64,000 nucleotides of DNA from Planomonospora_B alba. Its GTDB lineage: Bacteria; Actinomycetota; Actinomycetes; Streptosporangiales; Streptosporangiaceae. The notes under the pieces are model-generated. The model did not search any database and had not been told where the DNA came from. It saw only the letters and a list, made by a program, of their open reading frames with translations. How positions within the stretch are numbered: the first letter of the stretch is position 1; the number at the start of each line of letters is the position of its first letter. Below, piece by piece: positions 16,835 through 24,638 of the stretch. Position numbers and translations under genes: made by a program. The DNA is taken from contig NZ_BAAAUT010000033.1 of the NCBI RefSeq assembly GCF_039534085.1, positions 1 through 64,000 on the forward strand, given 5' to 3'.

Positions 16835-17469
16835 TCATCGTCGTCACCGGCGCCGCCGGCCCCGCGGGCAAGGCCGCCGTCCGCCGCCTCACCGCCTCCG
16901 GCCACACCGTCATCGGCGTCGACAGGACCGGCGCCGACGGCACCCTCGCGGTCGACCTGCTCGACCACGAGGCCGTACGGAAGCTCGCCGCGGACGTCCA
17001 GGCAGAGCACGGCCGTATCGACGGCCTGATCCACCTGGTCGGCGGCTGGCGCGGGTCGAAGACGTTCGCCGAGACGAAGCTGGAGGACGCCGCGCTCCTG
17101 CACGACCTGCTGGTGCGCACCCTCCAGCACGTCACCCTCGCCTTCGAGCCGCTGCTGAAGGCGAGCGGGCGCGGACGGTTCGCGATCGTCTCCGCCAAGG
17201 CCGCCGAGCGGCCCACCCAGGGCAACGCCGCCTACGGCGCCGCCAAGGCCGCCGCCGAGGCGTGGACGCTCGCCTTCGCCGACGCGCTGGAGGGCACACC
17301 CGCGACCGCGAATATCCTGGTCGTCAAGGCGCTCGTGCACGAGGGCATGCGTGCGGCGAGCCCGGACAAGACGTTCCCCGGCTTCACCGACGTCGACGAC
17401 CTCGCCGCGGCGATCGAGGGCCTGTGGGACACCGACGCCAACGGCACCCGGATGGACCTCACCACGTGA
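16831..17469 (+). CDS. Short-chain dehydrogenase/reductase (SDR)
   Basis: 212 residues, rather short for an SDR (usual ~250). MIIVVTGAAGPAGKAAVRRL gives the TGxxGxxG cofactor loop. IDGLIHLVGGWRG stands in the NNAG position. The active-site YxxxK is in AAYGAAKAAAEAWTLAFADAL, preceded by the Ser in AIVSAKAAE. It should reduce or oxidise a small carbonyl or alcohol with NAD(P). Starts within the DUF6421 stop (ATGA), and its own stop overlaps the next start (GTGA), so all three genes are translationally coupled. Confidence 0.87.
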   Translation: MIIVVTGAAGPAGKAAVRRLTASGHTVIGVDRTGADGTLAVDLLDHEAVRKLAADVQAEHGRIDGLIHLVGGWRGSKTFAETKLEDAALLHDLLVRTLQHVTLAFEPLLKASGRGRFAIVSAKAAERPTQGNAAYGAAKAAAEAWTLAFADALEGTPATANILVVKALVHEGMRAASPDKTFPGFTDVDDLAAAIEGLWDTDANGTRMDLTT

Positions 17470-18554
17470 CGGAAGAGACCAGCGGCCTGCGCACCGACGC
17501 CGTGCGCAGGCACGACCCCTCCCTGAAGACCTTCGCCAGCGACAACTACGCCGGGGTGCACCCGGAGGTCCTCGCGGCGATCGCACTCGCCAACGGCGGG
17601 CACCAGATCGCCTACGGCGACGACGTCTACACCGAGGCGCTGCAGGAGACGTTCAAGAAGCACTTCGGCCCGGCGGCCGAGGCGTGGCCGGTCTTCAACG
17701 GCACCGGCGCCAACGTGGTCGCGCTGCGCGCGATGACCGCGCACTGGGAGGCCGTGGTCTGCGCCGAGTCGGCGCACATCCACACCGACGAGGGCGGCGC
17801 GCCGGAGCGCACGGCCGGGCTGAAGCTGCTCCCGGTGGCCACCCCGGACGGCAAGCTCACCCCCGAGCTGATCGACCGGCAGGCGTGGGGCTTCGGCGAC
17901 GAGCACCGCGCCCAGCCGAAGGTCGTCTCGATCACCCAGACGACCGAGCTGGGCACGCTCTACACGCCGGAGGAGATCCGGGCGATCTGCGAGCACGCCC
18001 ACGGCCTGGGCATGCTCGTCCACCTCGACGGCGCCCGCATCGCCAACGCCGCCGCCGCGCTGGACGTGCCGATGCGCGAGTTCACCACCGACGCCGGGGT
18101 GGACGTGCTCTCCTTCGGCGGGACCAAGGCCGGGCTGATGTTCGGCGAGGCCGTCGTGGTGCTCGACCCCGGGGCCGTGCGCGGCCTGCGCTACCTGCGC
18201 AAGAGCGCGATGCAGCTCGCCTCCAAGATGCGCTTCGTCTCGGTGCAGTTCGAGGCGCTGCTCGCCGGCGACCTGTGGCTGCGCAACGCCCGCCACGCCA
18301 ACGCGATGGCCCGCAGGCTCGCCGAGGCGGTCCGGGACGTGCCCGGGGTGGAGATCCCGCGTCCGGTCGAGGCCAACGCGGTCTTCGCGATCCTGCCCCG
18401 GGACGTGGCCGAGCGGCTGCGCAAGCGCTTCCGCTTCTACACCTGGAACGAGGCCACCGGCGAGGTCCGCTGGATGACCGCGTTCGACACCACCGAGGCC
18501 GACGTGGACGCCTTTGCCGCCGCTCTGGCGGAGGAAGTAGAATCCTCCGCGTGA
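17466..18554 (+). CDS. Low-specificity threonine aldolase-like PLP enzyme
   Basis: 362 residues of the beta-eliminating lyase/threonine aldolase fold (type I PLP). Landmarks: FASDNYAGVHPEVL at the N-terminus, VFNGTGANVVALRAM, the ring-stacking segment ESAHIHTDEGGAPE, HLDGARIANAAAAL with the PLP Asp, and the Schiff-base lysine in SFGGTKAGLMFGEAV. It would cleave threonine or a beta-hydroxy amino acid to glycine plus an aldehyde, which the upstream SDR could then process (inference). GTG start overlaps the SDR stop. Its own stop TGA overlaps the GTG of a Trp leader peptide (GTGA at 18551-18554), coupling it to trpS control. Confidence 0.85.
   Translation: MTEETSGLRTDAVRRHDPSLKTFASDNYAGVHPEVLAAIALANGGHQIAYGDDVYTEALQETFKKHFGPAAEAWPVFNGTGANVVALRAMTAHWEAVVCAESAHIHTDEGGAPERTAGLKLLPVATPDGKLTPELIDRQAWGFGDEHRAQPKVVSITQTTELGTLYTPEEIRAICEHAHGLGMLVHLDGARIANAAAALDVPMREFTTDAGVDVLSFGGTKAGLMFGEAVVVLDPGAVRGLRYLRKSAMQLASKMRFVSVQFEALLAGDLWLRNARHANAMARRLAEAVRDVPGVEIPRPVEANAVFAILPRDVAERLRKRFRFYTWNEATGEVRWMTAFDTTEADVDAFAAALAEEVESSA
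18528..18550 (+). promoter_or_regulatory. SD-sequestering hairpin before the Trp leader peptide
   Basis: GCGGAGGA (18528-18535) and TCCTCCGC (18543-18550) are perfect 8-bp inverted repeats around a 7-base loop, ending at the base before the leader GTG. The left arm contains GGAGGA, the only Shine-Dalgarno-like sequence for the leader. Because the hairpin lies inside the last codons of the aldolase gene, a ribosome finishing that gene would melt it. Leader translation may therefore depend on translation of the aldolase. Confidence 0.55.
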
Positions 18555-18604
18555 ATCACCGCAGTCTGGGTCTGTGGCGGGCCGCCTTCCGGCGGATCCG
18601 CTAG
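18551..18604 (+). CDS. Tryptophan leader peptide of trpS (17 residues)
   Basis: GTG start overlapping the aldolase stop codon (GTGA), then MNHRSLGLWRAAFRRIR and TAG at 18602-18604. The single Trp codon is at 18575-18577, directly before a GC-rich segment that can fold as CCGCC (18582-18586)/GGCGG (18591-18595). An intrinsic terminator (18632-18657) and trpS follow. This is the layout of a ribosome-mediated attenuator: a stall at the Trp codon when charged tRNA-Trp is low would change downstream folding and let trpS be transcribed. Coding status is inferred from position and Trp codon; the peptide is too short for homology. Confidence 0.6.
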   Translation: MNHRSLGLWRAAFRRIR

Positions 18605-18631
18605 CCAGCCTTCGACTGCGCAGAAGAAAAC

Positions 18632-18657
18632 GGCCGCCGTTCACCGGCGGCCTTTTT
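18632..18657 (+). terminator. Intrinsic terminator (attenuator) upstream of trpS
   Basis: Perfect 8-bp stem GGCCGCCG (18632-18639)/CGGCGGCC (18645-18652) with loop TTCAC, followed by five T's and preceded by AAAA. A canonical U-tract terminator is uncommon in this GC-rich genome. It sits 28 bases after the leader-peptide stop and 62 before the trpS ATG. Its 5' arm can also pair with CGGCGG (18590-18595), and its 3' arm with GGCCGCC (18580-18586), both in the leader. Alternative anti-terminator folds therefore exist. Confidence 0.85.
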
Positions 18658-18718
18658 CGTTTCCTCACGGCCGGCGGACCCGGTGGTCCTCTTCGACGAC
18701 ACCGATGAGGAGAGATCG

Positions 18719-19684
18719 ATGACCAAGCGCGCCTTCTCGGCCTTCAAGCCGACCGGCCACCTGACGCTCGGCAACTACCTCGGCGCGATCCTGCCCGCCG
18801 TACGGCTCCAGGACGAGGCCGACTGCGTCTACGCCGTCGCCGACCTGCACGCGCTGACGATCAGGCACGACCCCGCGGAGCTGCGCGCGCGCACCCGCGA
18901 GGCGGCGACGCTGCTGCTCGCCTGCGGCCTGGACCGCTCCGGGGTCTACGTCCAGTCGCGGGTGCCGGCCCACACCGAGCTGGCCTACCTGATGGAGTGC
19001 ACGGCCCACGACGGCGAGATGCGCAGGATGATCCAGTTCAAGGAGAAGTCGGCGGCCCAGGAGGAGGTGCGCCTGTCACTGCTGACCTACCCCGCGCTGA
19101 TGGCCGCCGACATCCTGCTGCACCGGGCGGAGCTGGTGCCGGTGGGGGAGGACCAGCGCCAGCACCTGGAGCTCACCCGCGACCTGGCGCTGCGCTTCAA
19201 CCACCGCTACGGCGAGACCTTCACCGTCCCGCAGGCCGTGCACCCGCGCCTGGCCGCCCGCGTCATGGACCTGTCGGACCCCACCTCCAAGATGGGCAAG
19301 TCCGAGGGCTCCACGGCCGGGACGGTCTACCTGCTGGACGAGCCCGCCGCCGTCAAGCGCAAGATCATGCGGGCGGTCACCGACTCGGGGACCGAGGTCC
19401 GCCACGACCCCGAGCGCAAGCCGGGGGTGTCGAACCTGCTCACCATGCTCGCCGCCTGCACCGGACGGCCGGTCGAGTCGCTGTCCTATCCCTCGTACGG
19501 CGCGCTCAAGAAGGACGCGGCCGAGGCGGTGGCCGAGACGCTGGCCCCGGTCCAGAGGCGCTTCGCCGAGCTGTCCGCCGACCCGGCGGAGCTGGACCGG
19601 ATCCTGTCCGCGCACGCCGCCCAGGCGGCCGAGCGCGGAGCGGAGGTGGTGGACGCCGCCCGCCGGGCGATCGGCCTGGCCTGA
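18719..19684 (+). CDS. trpS: Tryptophanyl-tRNA synthetase
   Basis: 321 residues from ATG 18719 with GAGGAGAGA upstream; an in-frame GTG 12 codons earlier lies before that SD. Charges tRNA-Trp with tryptophan. Class I signatures: the HIGH-equivalent PTGHLTLGNYLGAI, and KMSKS-equivalent SKMGKSEGS near residue 195. DLHALTIRHDP, YPALMAADILLH and VGEDQRQHLELTRDLALRFN are characteristic of bacterial TrpRS. It is expressed from, or through, the leader/terminator region at 18551-18657. It is convergent with the DUF3467 gene, with a strong hairpin (19729-19754) between them. Confidence 0.95.
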   Translation: MTKRAFSAFKPTGHLTLGNYLGAILPAVRLQDEADCVYAVADLHALTIRHDPAELRARTREAATLLLACGLDRSGVYVQSRVPAHTELAYLMECTAHDGEMRRMIQFKEKSAAQEEVRLSLLTYPALMAADILLHRAELVPVGEDQRQHLELTRDLALRFNHRYGETFTVPQAVHPRLAARVMDLSDPTSKMGKSEGSTAGTVYLLDEPAAVKRKIMRAVTDSGTEVRHDPERKPGVSNLLTMLAACTGRPVESLSYPSYGALKKDAAEAVAETLAPVQRRFAELSADPAELDRILSAHAAQAAERGAEVVDAARRAIGLA

Positions 19685-19728
19685 GGCCCGCCGCACCCCG
19701 GCCCCGCCCGCATCGCCCCGGGTCCGCG

Positions 19729-19754
19729 GCGCCCGTCCCGGGCGGGACGGGCGC
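19729..19754. terminator. Bidirectional hairpin between trpS and DUF3467 genes
   Basis: Perfect 11-bp arms GCGCCCGTCCC (19729-19739) and GGGACGGGCGC (19744-19754) with a 4-base loop, midway between convergent genes. No U-run on either side. A terminator serving both strands is the simplest reading. Confidence 0.65.
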
Positions 19755-19791
19755 GGCCGCAACGGGACCGCGGCGGGCCGGGCAGGCGGGA

Positions 19792-20088
19792 TCAGTGCTT
19801 CTGGCCGGTCTCCTGCTCGTACTGGGTGAGCTGCTGCTCCAGCGCCTTCATCAGCTCGAACACCTGGCTCGGCGGGATGCGGATCCGGCTGACGATCCGG
19901 GTGGGCACGCTGACGAAGTGCTGGCCCGAGGACGGGTCGTTGGCCAGCTGCGGCGGTCTGGTGATCACCGCGAAGTCCAGGACGAACCCATCCTGGGTGT
20001 GCCAGACCGAGGCGAAGTTGGCGTACTGCCCCATCTCGACCTCGGCGGAGATGCTCACCTCCAGGCGGTTCTCCGGCTCGTCGTTCAT
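19792..20088 (-). CDS. DUF3467 domain protein
   Basis: 98 residues from ATG 20088 (MNDEPENRLEVSISAEVEMG). GGAGGAGA just upstream favours it over an in-frame GTG at 20172. The chain YANFASVWHTQDGFVLDFAVIT, then VVSRIRIPPSQVFELMKAL resembles DUF3467, a small beta-rich cytoplasmic family: the N-terminal half describes a viral-capsid-like or chaperonin-like strand order, and the C-terminal helix is amphipathic. Function unknown. Neighbouring genes do not suggest a pathway. Confidence 0.8.
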   Translation of the reverse strand: MNDEPENRLEVSISAEVEMGQYANFASVWHTQDGFVLDFAVITRPPQLANDPSSGQHFVSVPTRIVSRIRIPPSQVFELMKALEQQLTQYEQETGQKH

Positions 20089-20187
20089 CGCTCCAGTCTC
20101 CTCCGGCCAGGTCCGTTCCGTGCTGCCCTGGCCGGTATCCGGCCACGCAGGGGACACACTGACACTATTCACATGTCGGTCGCGGGG

Positions 20188-20877
20188 CTACTGCCGTATG
20201 GACGGCAGCGGCCGGCCGCCGCGTTGCGCGAGCATGTCCGTCATCAATTTGATCTCACCGCTCTGGCTGTTCACGATGTGCCGGGCCATCGTGACCACCT
20301 CGTCACGACCGGAGAGCCTCCTGACGCCCTCCGCCATCTCCACCCCGCCCTCGTGGTGGCGGATCATGAGCTGCAGGAAGAGGATCTCCTGCTCCTTCCC
20401 CGCGGCCTCCCGGAGCCTCTCGAGCTCTTCGGCGGAGGCCATGCCCGGCATCGCGCCCGCCCCGGCGGCGGGCGCGGCGGTGGTCGTGGCGGTGGCCGTG
20501 GCGGCGGGGCCGCCGCCGTGGCCGTGCCCGGCCATCCAGGCCATCGGGGGCCGGTCGGACGCCTGGCTGAGCCCCCACTGCTGCAGCCAGCCCATGAAGA
20601 TGCCGCGCTGGGCGCTCTGCGTGACGATGATGTCGTAGGCGAGGCTCCGCAGCGCCTCGTCGGTGCTGCCGTCGCGGGCGATGAACGACATCTCCACGGC
20701 CTGGGCGTGGTGGACGGCCATGTCGCGGGCGAACCCGGCCTCGGCGGAGGCGTCGGCCGGCCCGGCGCCCCTGCCCAGGAACAGCACCGCGGCGGCCGCC
20801 ACGGCCAGGCCGGCCAGCACCACGGTGACCGGCAGGCGCCGCCGGCGTCCGGGAGTCTTCTCAACGAGGCTTTCCAT
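20188..20877 (-). CDS. DUF305 domain secreted/membrane-anchored protein
   Basis: 229 residues. An N-terminal membrane anchor (VTVVLAGLAVAAAAVLFLG) precedes two DUF305 repeats: FARDMAVHHAQAVEMSFIARD and FLQLMIRHHEGGVEMAEGV. Each carries an M-x(2,3)-HHxx(A/G)VEM pattern typical of this ferritin-like family, and a Met/His-rich linker (PMAWMAGHGHGGG) lies between. Members are extracytoplasmic and often associated with copper; the His/Met pattern fits metal binding. Divergent from the DUF3105 gene at 20999, a pairing I recall from other actinomycetes. Confidence 0.9.
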   Translation of the reverse strand: MESLVEKTPGRRRRLPVTVVLAGLAVAAAAVLFLGRGAGPADASAEAGFARDMAVHHAQAVEMSFIARDGSTDEALRSLAYDIIVTQSAQRGIFMGWLQQWGLSQASDRPPMAWMAGHGHGGGPAATATATTTAAPAAGAGAMPGMASAEELERLREAAGKEQEILFLQLMIRHHEGGVEMAEGVRRLSGRDEVVTMARHIVNSQSGEIKLMTDMLAQRGGRPLPSIRQ

Positions 20878-20998
20878 TACCGGTCAAGCCTACTCATCCC
20901 GGTGGAGGCCGGGTCCTCGCGCACCGCGGATCCCTTATTCTCCACATACGCGGTAAGGGCATAGGGTGGCCCGGAATTGGTCGCCGGGTGGAGGATCG

Positions 20999-21691
20999 AT
21001 GTCGAAGGACAAGACGCAGGCGCGGCGGGAGACGCTCGCCAGGATGCGTGCCGAGCAGAAGGCCAAGGAGCGCCGGACCGCGCTCCTGATGTGGGGCGGC
21101 GGCGGAGCCGTCATCCTCCTGCTCGTCGGCGTGGTGGGGTTCTACCTCGTCGACCAGTCGTCGAAGACCTCCCTGGACGCGGTCGCCAGCGCCAGCTACC
21201 CCGGCAGCCAGCACGTCCAGACCAAGGTCTCCTACAAGGAGAACCCGCCCATGGGCGGGGAGCACCACCCGTACTGGCAGAACTGCGGCATCTACGACGA
21301 GCCGATCAACAACGAGCACGCCGTGCACTCGATGGAGCACGGCGCCGTGTGGATCACCTACCGGCCCGACCTGCCCAAGGACCAGGTGGACATCCTCAAG
21401 GAGCACGCCTCGGCCGACTACATGCTCCTGAGCCCGTACCCCGGCCTGCCGGCCAAGGTCGTGGCCAGCTCCTGGAACAAGCAGCTCAAGCTGGACGGCG
21501 CCGACGACCCGCGCCTGGCCAGGTTCATCAAGAAGTACAAGCAGGGCCCCGACACCCCCGAGCTCGGCGCTGCCTGCACCGGCGGCGTGGACTTCACGGC
21601 CGCCGAGCAGCCGATCCCGACGACGGCGCCGAGCACGCCCGCCCCCGACCCCCACGCGAGCGAGTCGCCGAGCGCCACGCCGACCTCCTGA
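20999..21691 (+). CDS. DUF3105 domain membrane-anchored protein
   Basis: 230 residues from ATG 20999, right after GGAGG. A basic N-terminus (KDKTQARRETLARMRAEQKAKERR), one transmembrane helix (LLMWGGGGAVILLLVGVVGF) and an extracytoplasmic DUF3105 domain: PPMGGEHHPYWQNCGIYDEPI, HSMEHGAVWITYRPDL. The His/Cys/Met residues in HHxxWxxCG and HSMEHG are typical of the family and may bind metal or cofactor. The C-terminus is a Pro/Ser/Thr tail. Function unknown; the divergent DUF305 neighbour suggests a shared extracytoplasmic role. Confidence 0.88.
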   Translation: MSKDKTQARRETLARMRAEQKAKERRTALLMWGGGGAVILLLVGVVGFYLVDQSSKTSLDAVASASYPGSQHVQTKVSYKENPPMGGEHHPYWQNCGIYDEPINNEHAVHSMEHGAVWITYRPDLPKDQVDILKEHASADYMLLSPYPGLPAKVVASSWNKQLKLDGADDPRLARFIKKYKQGPDTPELGAACTGGVDFTAAEQPIPTTAPSTPAPDPHASESPSATPTS

Positions 21692-21893
21692 CCCCCCGGG
21701 TGGGGGCCGCCGCGCAGGTACGGCGCGGCAGGCGTCCCGCGCCGGTCTCGGGCGGGCGGTGCGGAAGCGGCGGATCGAGGGCGGACGGCGGCCGGGGTCT
21801 CGGCCGCCCCGGCCACAGGACGGCGACGGTGACGACCGCGGAGACCGTCAGCAGGACGCCCAGCAGGACCTCCACGAGCACGGTGATCGACAT
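21594..21893 (-). CDS. Possible small membrane protein (weak)
   Basis: 99 codons from ATG 21893. The start MSITVLVEVLLGVLLTVSAVVTVAVLWPG is a convincing single transmembrane helix. The remaining two-thirds is Arg/Pro/Ala-rich and looks like GC-biased non-coding translation, and its last 98 bases overlap the DUF3105 gene on the other strand. A real one-helix protein with a poorly conserved tail is possible; so is chance. Listed because nothing else explains the interval. Confidence 0.25.
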   Translation of the reverse strand: MSITVLVEVLLGVLLTVSAVVTVAVLWPGRPRPRPPSALDPPLPHRPPETGAGRLPRRTCAAAPTRGVRRSAWRSATRSRGGRGRACSAPSSGSAARRP

Positions 21894-22103
21894 GGTGACC
21901 GCCTCGACCTCACCGTAGAAGCGCTGCGCGGACGGGCCCCGCCGCCGGTGCCGCCCGCTCGGACGGCACCGCACCGCGGTGGCCGGGATGCCGGGCGGTG
22001 AAGGCCCCGTCCGCACCGGATTCCTCTATCCGTGCCCGGTGCGTACCAGCTCAAACACCCGGGACCGGACCCGTGGAGCACCCCTGCGGGCAGGGCCGGC
22101 GCG

Positions 22104-22131
22104 TTGACAAGACACGCGTGTGCTCTAGCCT
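22104..22131 (+). promoter_or_regulatory. Sigma-A-type promoter for terC
   Basis: TTGACA (22104-22109) and TAGCCT (22126-22131) with a 16-bp spacer. TTGACA is a perfect -35. Transcription should begin near 22138, at the first conserved bases of the riboswitch that follows. Confidence 0.7.
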
Positions 22132-22135
22132 GATG

Positions 22136-22258
22136 GGGCGAGGGGAGTACTTCCCAAGAGCCGGTCCCGGTCAATACGGATGCTTCGGAGCATCCCCGGG
22201 CGGCCGCCCGTCCCGCGCGGGTGAAGGAGACCTCGAACGATCACACGCGTTCGGGGAG
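22136..22258 (+). promoter_or_regulatory. yybP-ykoY-type (manganese) riboswitch upstream of terC
   Basis: The 5'UTR has the two conserved blocks of the yybP-ykoY element: GAGGGGAGTACTTCCC near 22140 and GGTGAAGGAGACCTCGAAC near 22220-22238. Between them lies a variable hairpin region including GGATGCTTCGGAGCATCC. This element senses Mn2+ and is known upstream of TerC/Alx and P-type exporters. In actinobacteria the block around GTCAATACGG also occurs, to my recollection. The segment ends near the SD GGGGAGA, so translational control is possible. A covariance-model search was not run. Confidence 0.75.
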
Positions 22259-22262
22259 ACCT

Positions 22263-23282
22263 ATGCCCGCTGAAGTGAACCTGCTCGCCGCCGACCTCCA
22301 CACGATCGGCTCACCCGGGCTCTGGACGGTCAGCATCGCCGTCCTGCTGCTGCTCCTGGTCCTCGACTCCTTCCTGACCCGGCGCCCGCACGAGGTGCGC
22401 ATGCGCGAGGCGGTCGGCTGGTCGGTCTTCTACATCGCCCTGCCCGTGCTGTTCGGCGTCTACCTGTGGGCGGCCCACGGCTCCACCGTCTCGGTGGAGT
22501 TCTTCACCGGCTACGTGGTGGAGAAGTCGCTCTCGGTGGACAACCTGTTCGTGTTCATGCTGCTGCTGGCCGCCTTCGCGGTCCCGGCCGCACTGGCCCA
22601 GCGGGTCCTGCTGTACGGGATCGTCGGGGCGCTGGTGCTGCGCGCGGTCTTCATCGCGCTCGGGGCGGCCGTCCTGCAGAGCGGCACCTGGGCGTTCCTG
22701 CTCTTCGGCGGGGTGCTGATCGTCACCGCGGTGAAGATCCTCAAGGACGCGCTGGGCGGGCACGAGCAGCAGGTCGACATCTCCTCCATGCGCACGGTCC
22801 GGCTGCTGCGCCGCTTCATGCCGGTCACGGACGACTACCGCGGCTTCCGCATGGTCGTCCGGGAGGGCGGCCGCCGCGCCCTGACCCCGCTGGCCCTGGC
22901 CGTCACGGCCGTCTTCGCCACCGACATCGTCTTCGCCGTCGACTCGGTGCCCGCGGTGTACGGCGTGACCGAGGACCCCTACCTCGTCTTCGCCACCAAC
23001 GCCTTCGCCCTGATGGGCCTGCGGGCGCTCTACTTCGTGATGCAGGGGATCCTGACGAAGCTGCGCCACCTCAACCACGGGCTCAGCATCATCCTGGCCT
23101 TCATCGGGGTCAAGCTTGTCCTGCACTGGGCGCACGGCATCTGGACGTGGGTCCCGGAGATCCCCACCCCGCTCTCGCTGGGCGTCATCGTCGCGGTCCT
23201 GGCCACCGTCACGGCCACGAGCGTCTACGCCAACCGCAGGGACGAGCGGCGGGCCGCGCTCTCCTCGCCGGTGGGGCGCTGA
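22263..23282 (+). CDS. TerC/Alx family integral membrane protein
   Basis: 339 residues from ATG 22263 (MPAEVNLLAAD), seven bases after GGGGAGA; an in-frame GTG at 22221 lies inside the riboswitch. Nine or so membrane helices, with the family's acidic intramembrane motifs EKSLSVDNLFVFMLLLAAF and FATDIVFAVDSVPAVYGVTEDP. TerC/Alx proteins are linked to manganese export and metallation of exported enzymes, and to tellurite or alkaline stress. The Mn-type riboswitch upstream supports a Mn role here. Convergent with ald, 22 bases between stops. Confidence 0.92.
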   Translation: MPAEVNLLAADLHTIGSPGLWTVSIAVLLLLLVLDSFLTRRPHEVRMREAVGWSVFYIALPVLFGVYLWAAHGSTVSVEFFTGYVVEKSLSVDNLFVFMLLLAAFAVPAALAQRVLLYGIVGALVLRAVFIALGAAVLQSGTWAFLLFGGVLIVTAVKILKDALGGHEQQVDISSMRTVRLLRRFMPVTDDYRGFRMVVREGGRRALTPLALAVTAVFATDIVFAVDSVPAVYGVTEDPYLVFATNAFALMGLRALYFVMQGILTKLRHLNHGLSIILAFIGVKLVLHWAHGIWTWVPEIPTPLSLGVIVAVLATVTATSVYANRRDERRAALSSPVGR

Positions 23283-23304
23283 CGCCTCCCCGCCGGCGGG
23301 CCGC

Positions 23305-24420
23305 TCAGGCGAGCACCTGCGCGGGGGGCACCGCCTCCAGCCCGTGGGCCTCGGCCACGGGCCGGTTGGTCAGGTGCCCCTCGTGCGTGTTCAGCCCCAG
23401 GGCCAGCGCCGGGTCGCGGCGGAGCGCCTCCCGCCAGCCCAGCTCGGCGACGGCCAGGACGTAGGGCAGGGTCACGTTGGTCAGCGCGTAGGTCGAGGTG
23501 TGCGGGACGGCGCCCGGCATGTTCGCCACGCAGTAGAACACCGATTCGTGGACGCGGTAGGTCGGCTCGGCGTGGGTGGTCGGCCGGGAGTCCTCGAAGC
23601 AGCCGCCCTGGTCGATGGAGATGTCGACGAGGACCGAGCCGGGCCGCATCCGGGCCACCAGGTCGCTGCCGACCAGCGTGGGGGCCTTCGCACCGGGCAC
23701 CAGCACCGCGCCGATGACCAGGTCGGCGTCCAGGACGGCGCGCTCGATCTCGTAGCTGTTCGACGCGACCGTACGGCAGTGCCCCCGGTAGACGGCGTCG
23801 GCCTGGCGGAGCCGGTCGACGCTCTTGTCGAGCAGCACCACCTCGGCGTGCATGCCCAGTGCGATGACCGCGGCGTTCATGCCGGACACGCCGGCGCCGA
23901 TCACCACCACCCGGGCCGCGTGCACGCCCGGCACGCCCCCCATGAGCACGCCGCGCCCGCCGCCCTGGCGCATGAGGTGGTAGGCGCCGACCTGCGGGGC
24001 GAGCCGCCCGGCCACCTCCGACATCGGCGCCAGCAGGGGCAGGCGGCCGTCCGCGGTCTGCACGGTCTCGTAGGCCAGGCCGGTGACCCCGGACTCCAGC
24101 ATGGCGCGGGTGCAGTCCGCGGAGGCGGCCAGGTGCAGGTAGGTGAAGAGCACCTGCCCCTTGCGCATCCGGTGGTACTCCTCGGGGACGGGCTCCTTCA
24201 CCTTGAGGACGAGGTCGCCCGCCGCCCACACGTCGTCCGCGTCGTCCAGGATGGCCGCGCCCACCGCGGCGAAGTCGGCGTCGGGGATCGAGGACCCGGC
24301 TCCGGCGCCCTTCTCGACGAAGACCCGGTGGCCCTGCCGGACGAGCTCGTGGGCTCCCGCGGGGGTGAGGGCCACGCGGTACTCGTGGTTCTTCACCTCG
24401 CGGGGAACTGCGATCTTCAC
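23305..24420 (-). CDS. ald: Alanine dehydrogenase
   Basis: 371 residues from GTG 24420 (VKIAVPREVKNHEYRVALTP), four bases after GGAGG. Catalyses NAD-dependent interconversion of alanine with pyruvate and ammonia. Marks: KEPVPEEY with the substrate lysine, the histidine in FTYLHLAAS, the Rossmann loop VVVIGAGVSGMNAAVIALG, and DISIDQGGCFEDSRPTTH. Length and motifs match hexameric bacterial Ald. Gene is divergent from the SecD-head/Excalibur gene; no operator is obvious in the 218-base spacer. Confidence 0.95.
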   Translation of the reverse strand: MKIAVPREVKNHEYRVALTPAGAHELVRQGHRVFVEKGAGAGSSIPDADFAAVGAAILDDADDVWAAGDLVLKVKEPVPEEYHRMRKGQVLFTYLHLAASADCTRAMLESGVTGLAYETVQTADGRLPLLAPMSEVAGRLAPQVGAYHLMRQGGGRGVLMGGVPGVHAARVVVIGAGVSGMNAAVIALGMHAEVVLLDKSVDRLRQADAVYRGHCRTVASNSYEIERAVLDADLVIGAVLVPGAKAPTLVGSDLVARMRPGSVLVDISIDQGGCFEDSRPTTHAEPTYRVHESVFYCVANMPGAVPHTSTYALTNVTLPYVLAVAELGWREALRRDPALALGLNTHEGHLTNRPVAEAHGLEAVPPAQVLA

Positions 24421-24638
24421 AACGCCTCCAGGGTCGCCTGCAGTCCTCTTCACTTTGCGTTCCCGGGGAAGAGGTCGCCATGCCCGGAGAGGAAGGAATC
24501 GATCGCCGTTGGTTACACCGTGTCAGCCTTGACCGCTCCCCGTGATCCCGGTGACGGAGGCCGACCGGCCGATTACGCACTCTTTGCGGAGATCGGTAGG
24601 CTCGCGCCAGCACACCTGGAGAGCGCGGGGAATTGACG

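Noticed and set aside
18551..18720. T-box riboswitch ahead of trpS
   Set aside because: No T-box consensus or specifier-loop stem is visible; a leader peptide with a Trp codon plus terminator explains the region better.
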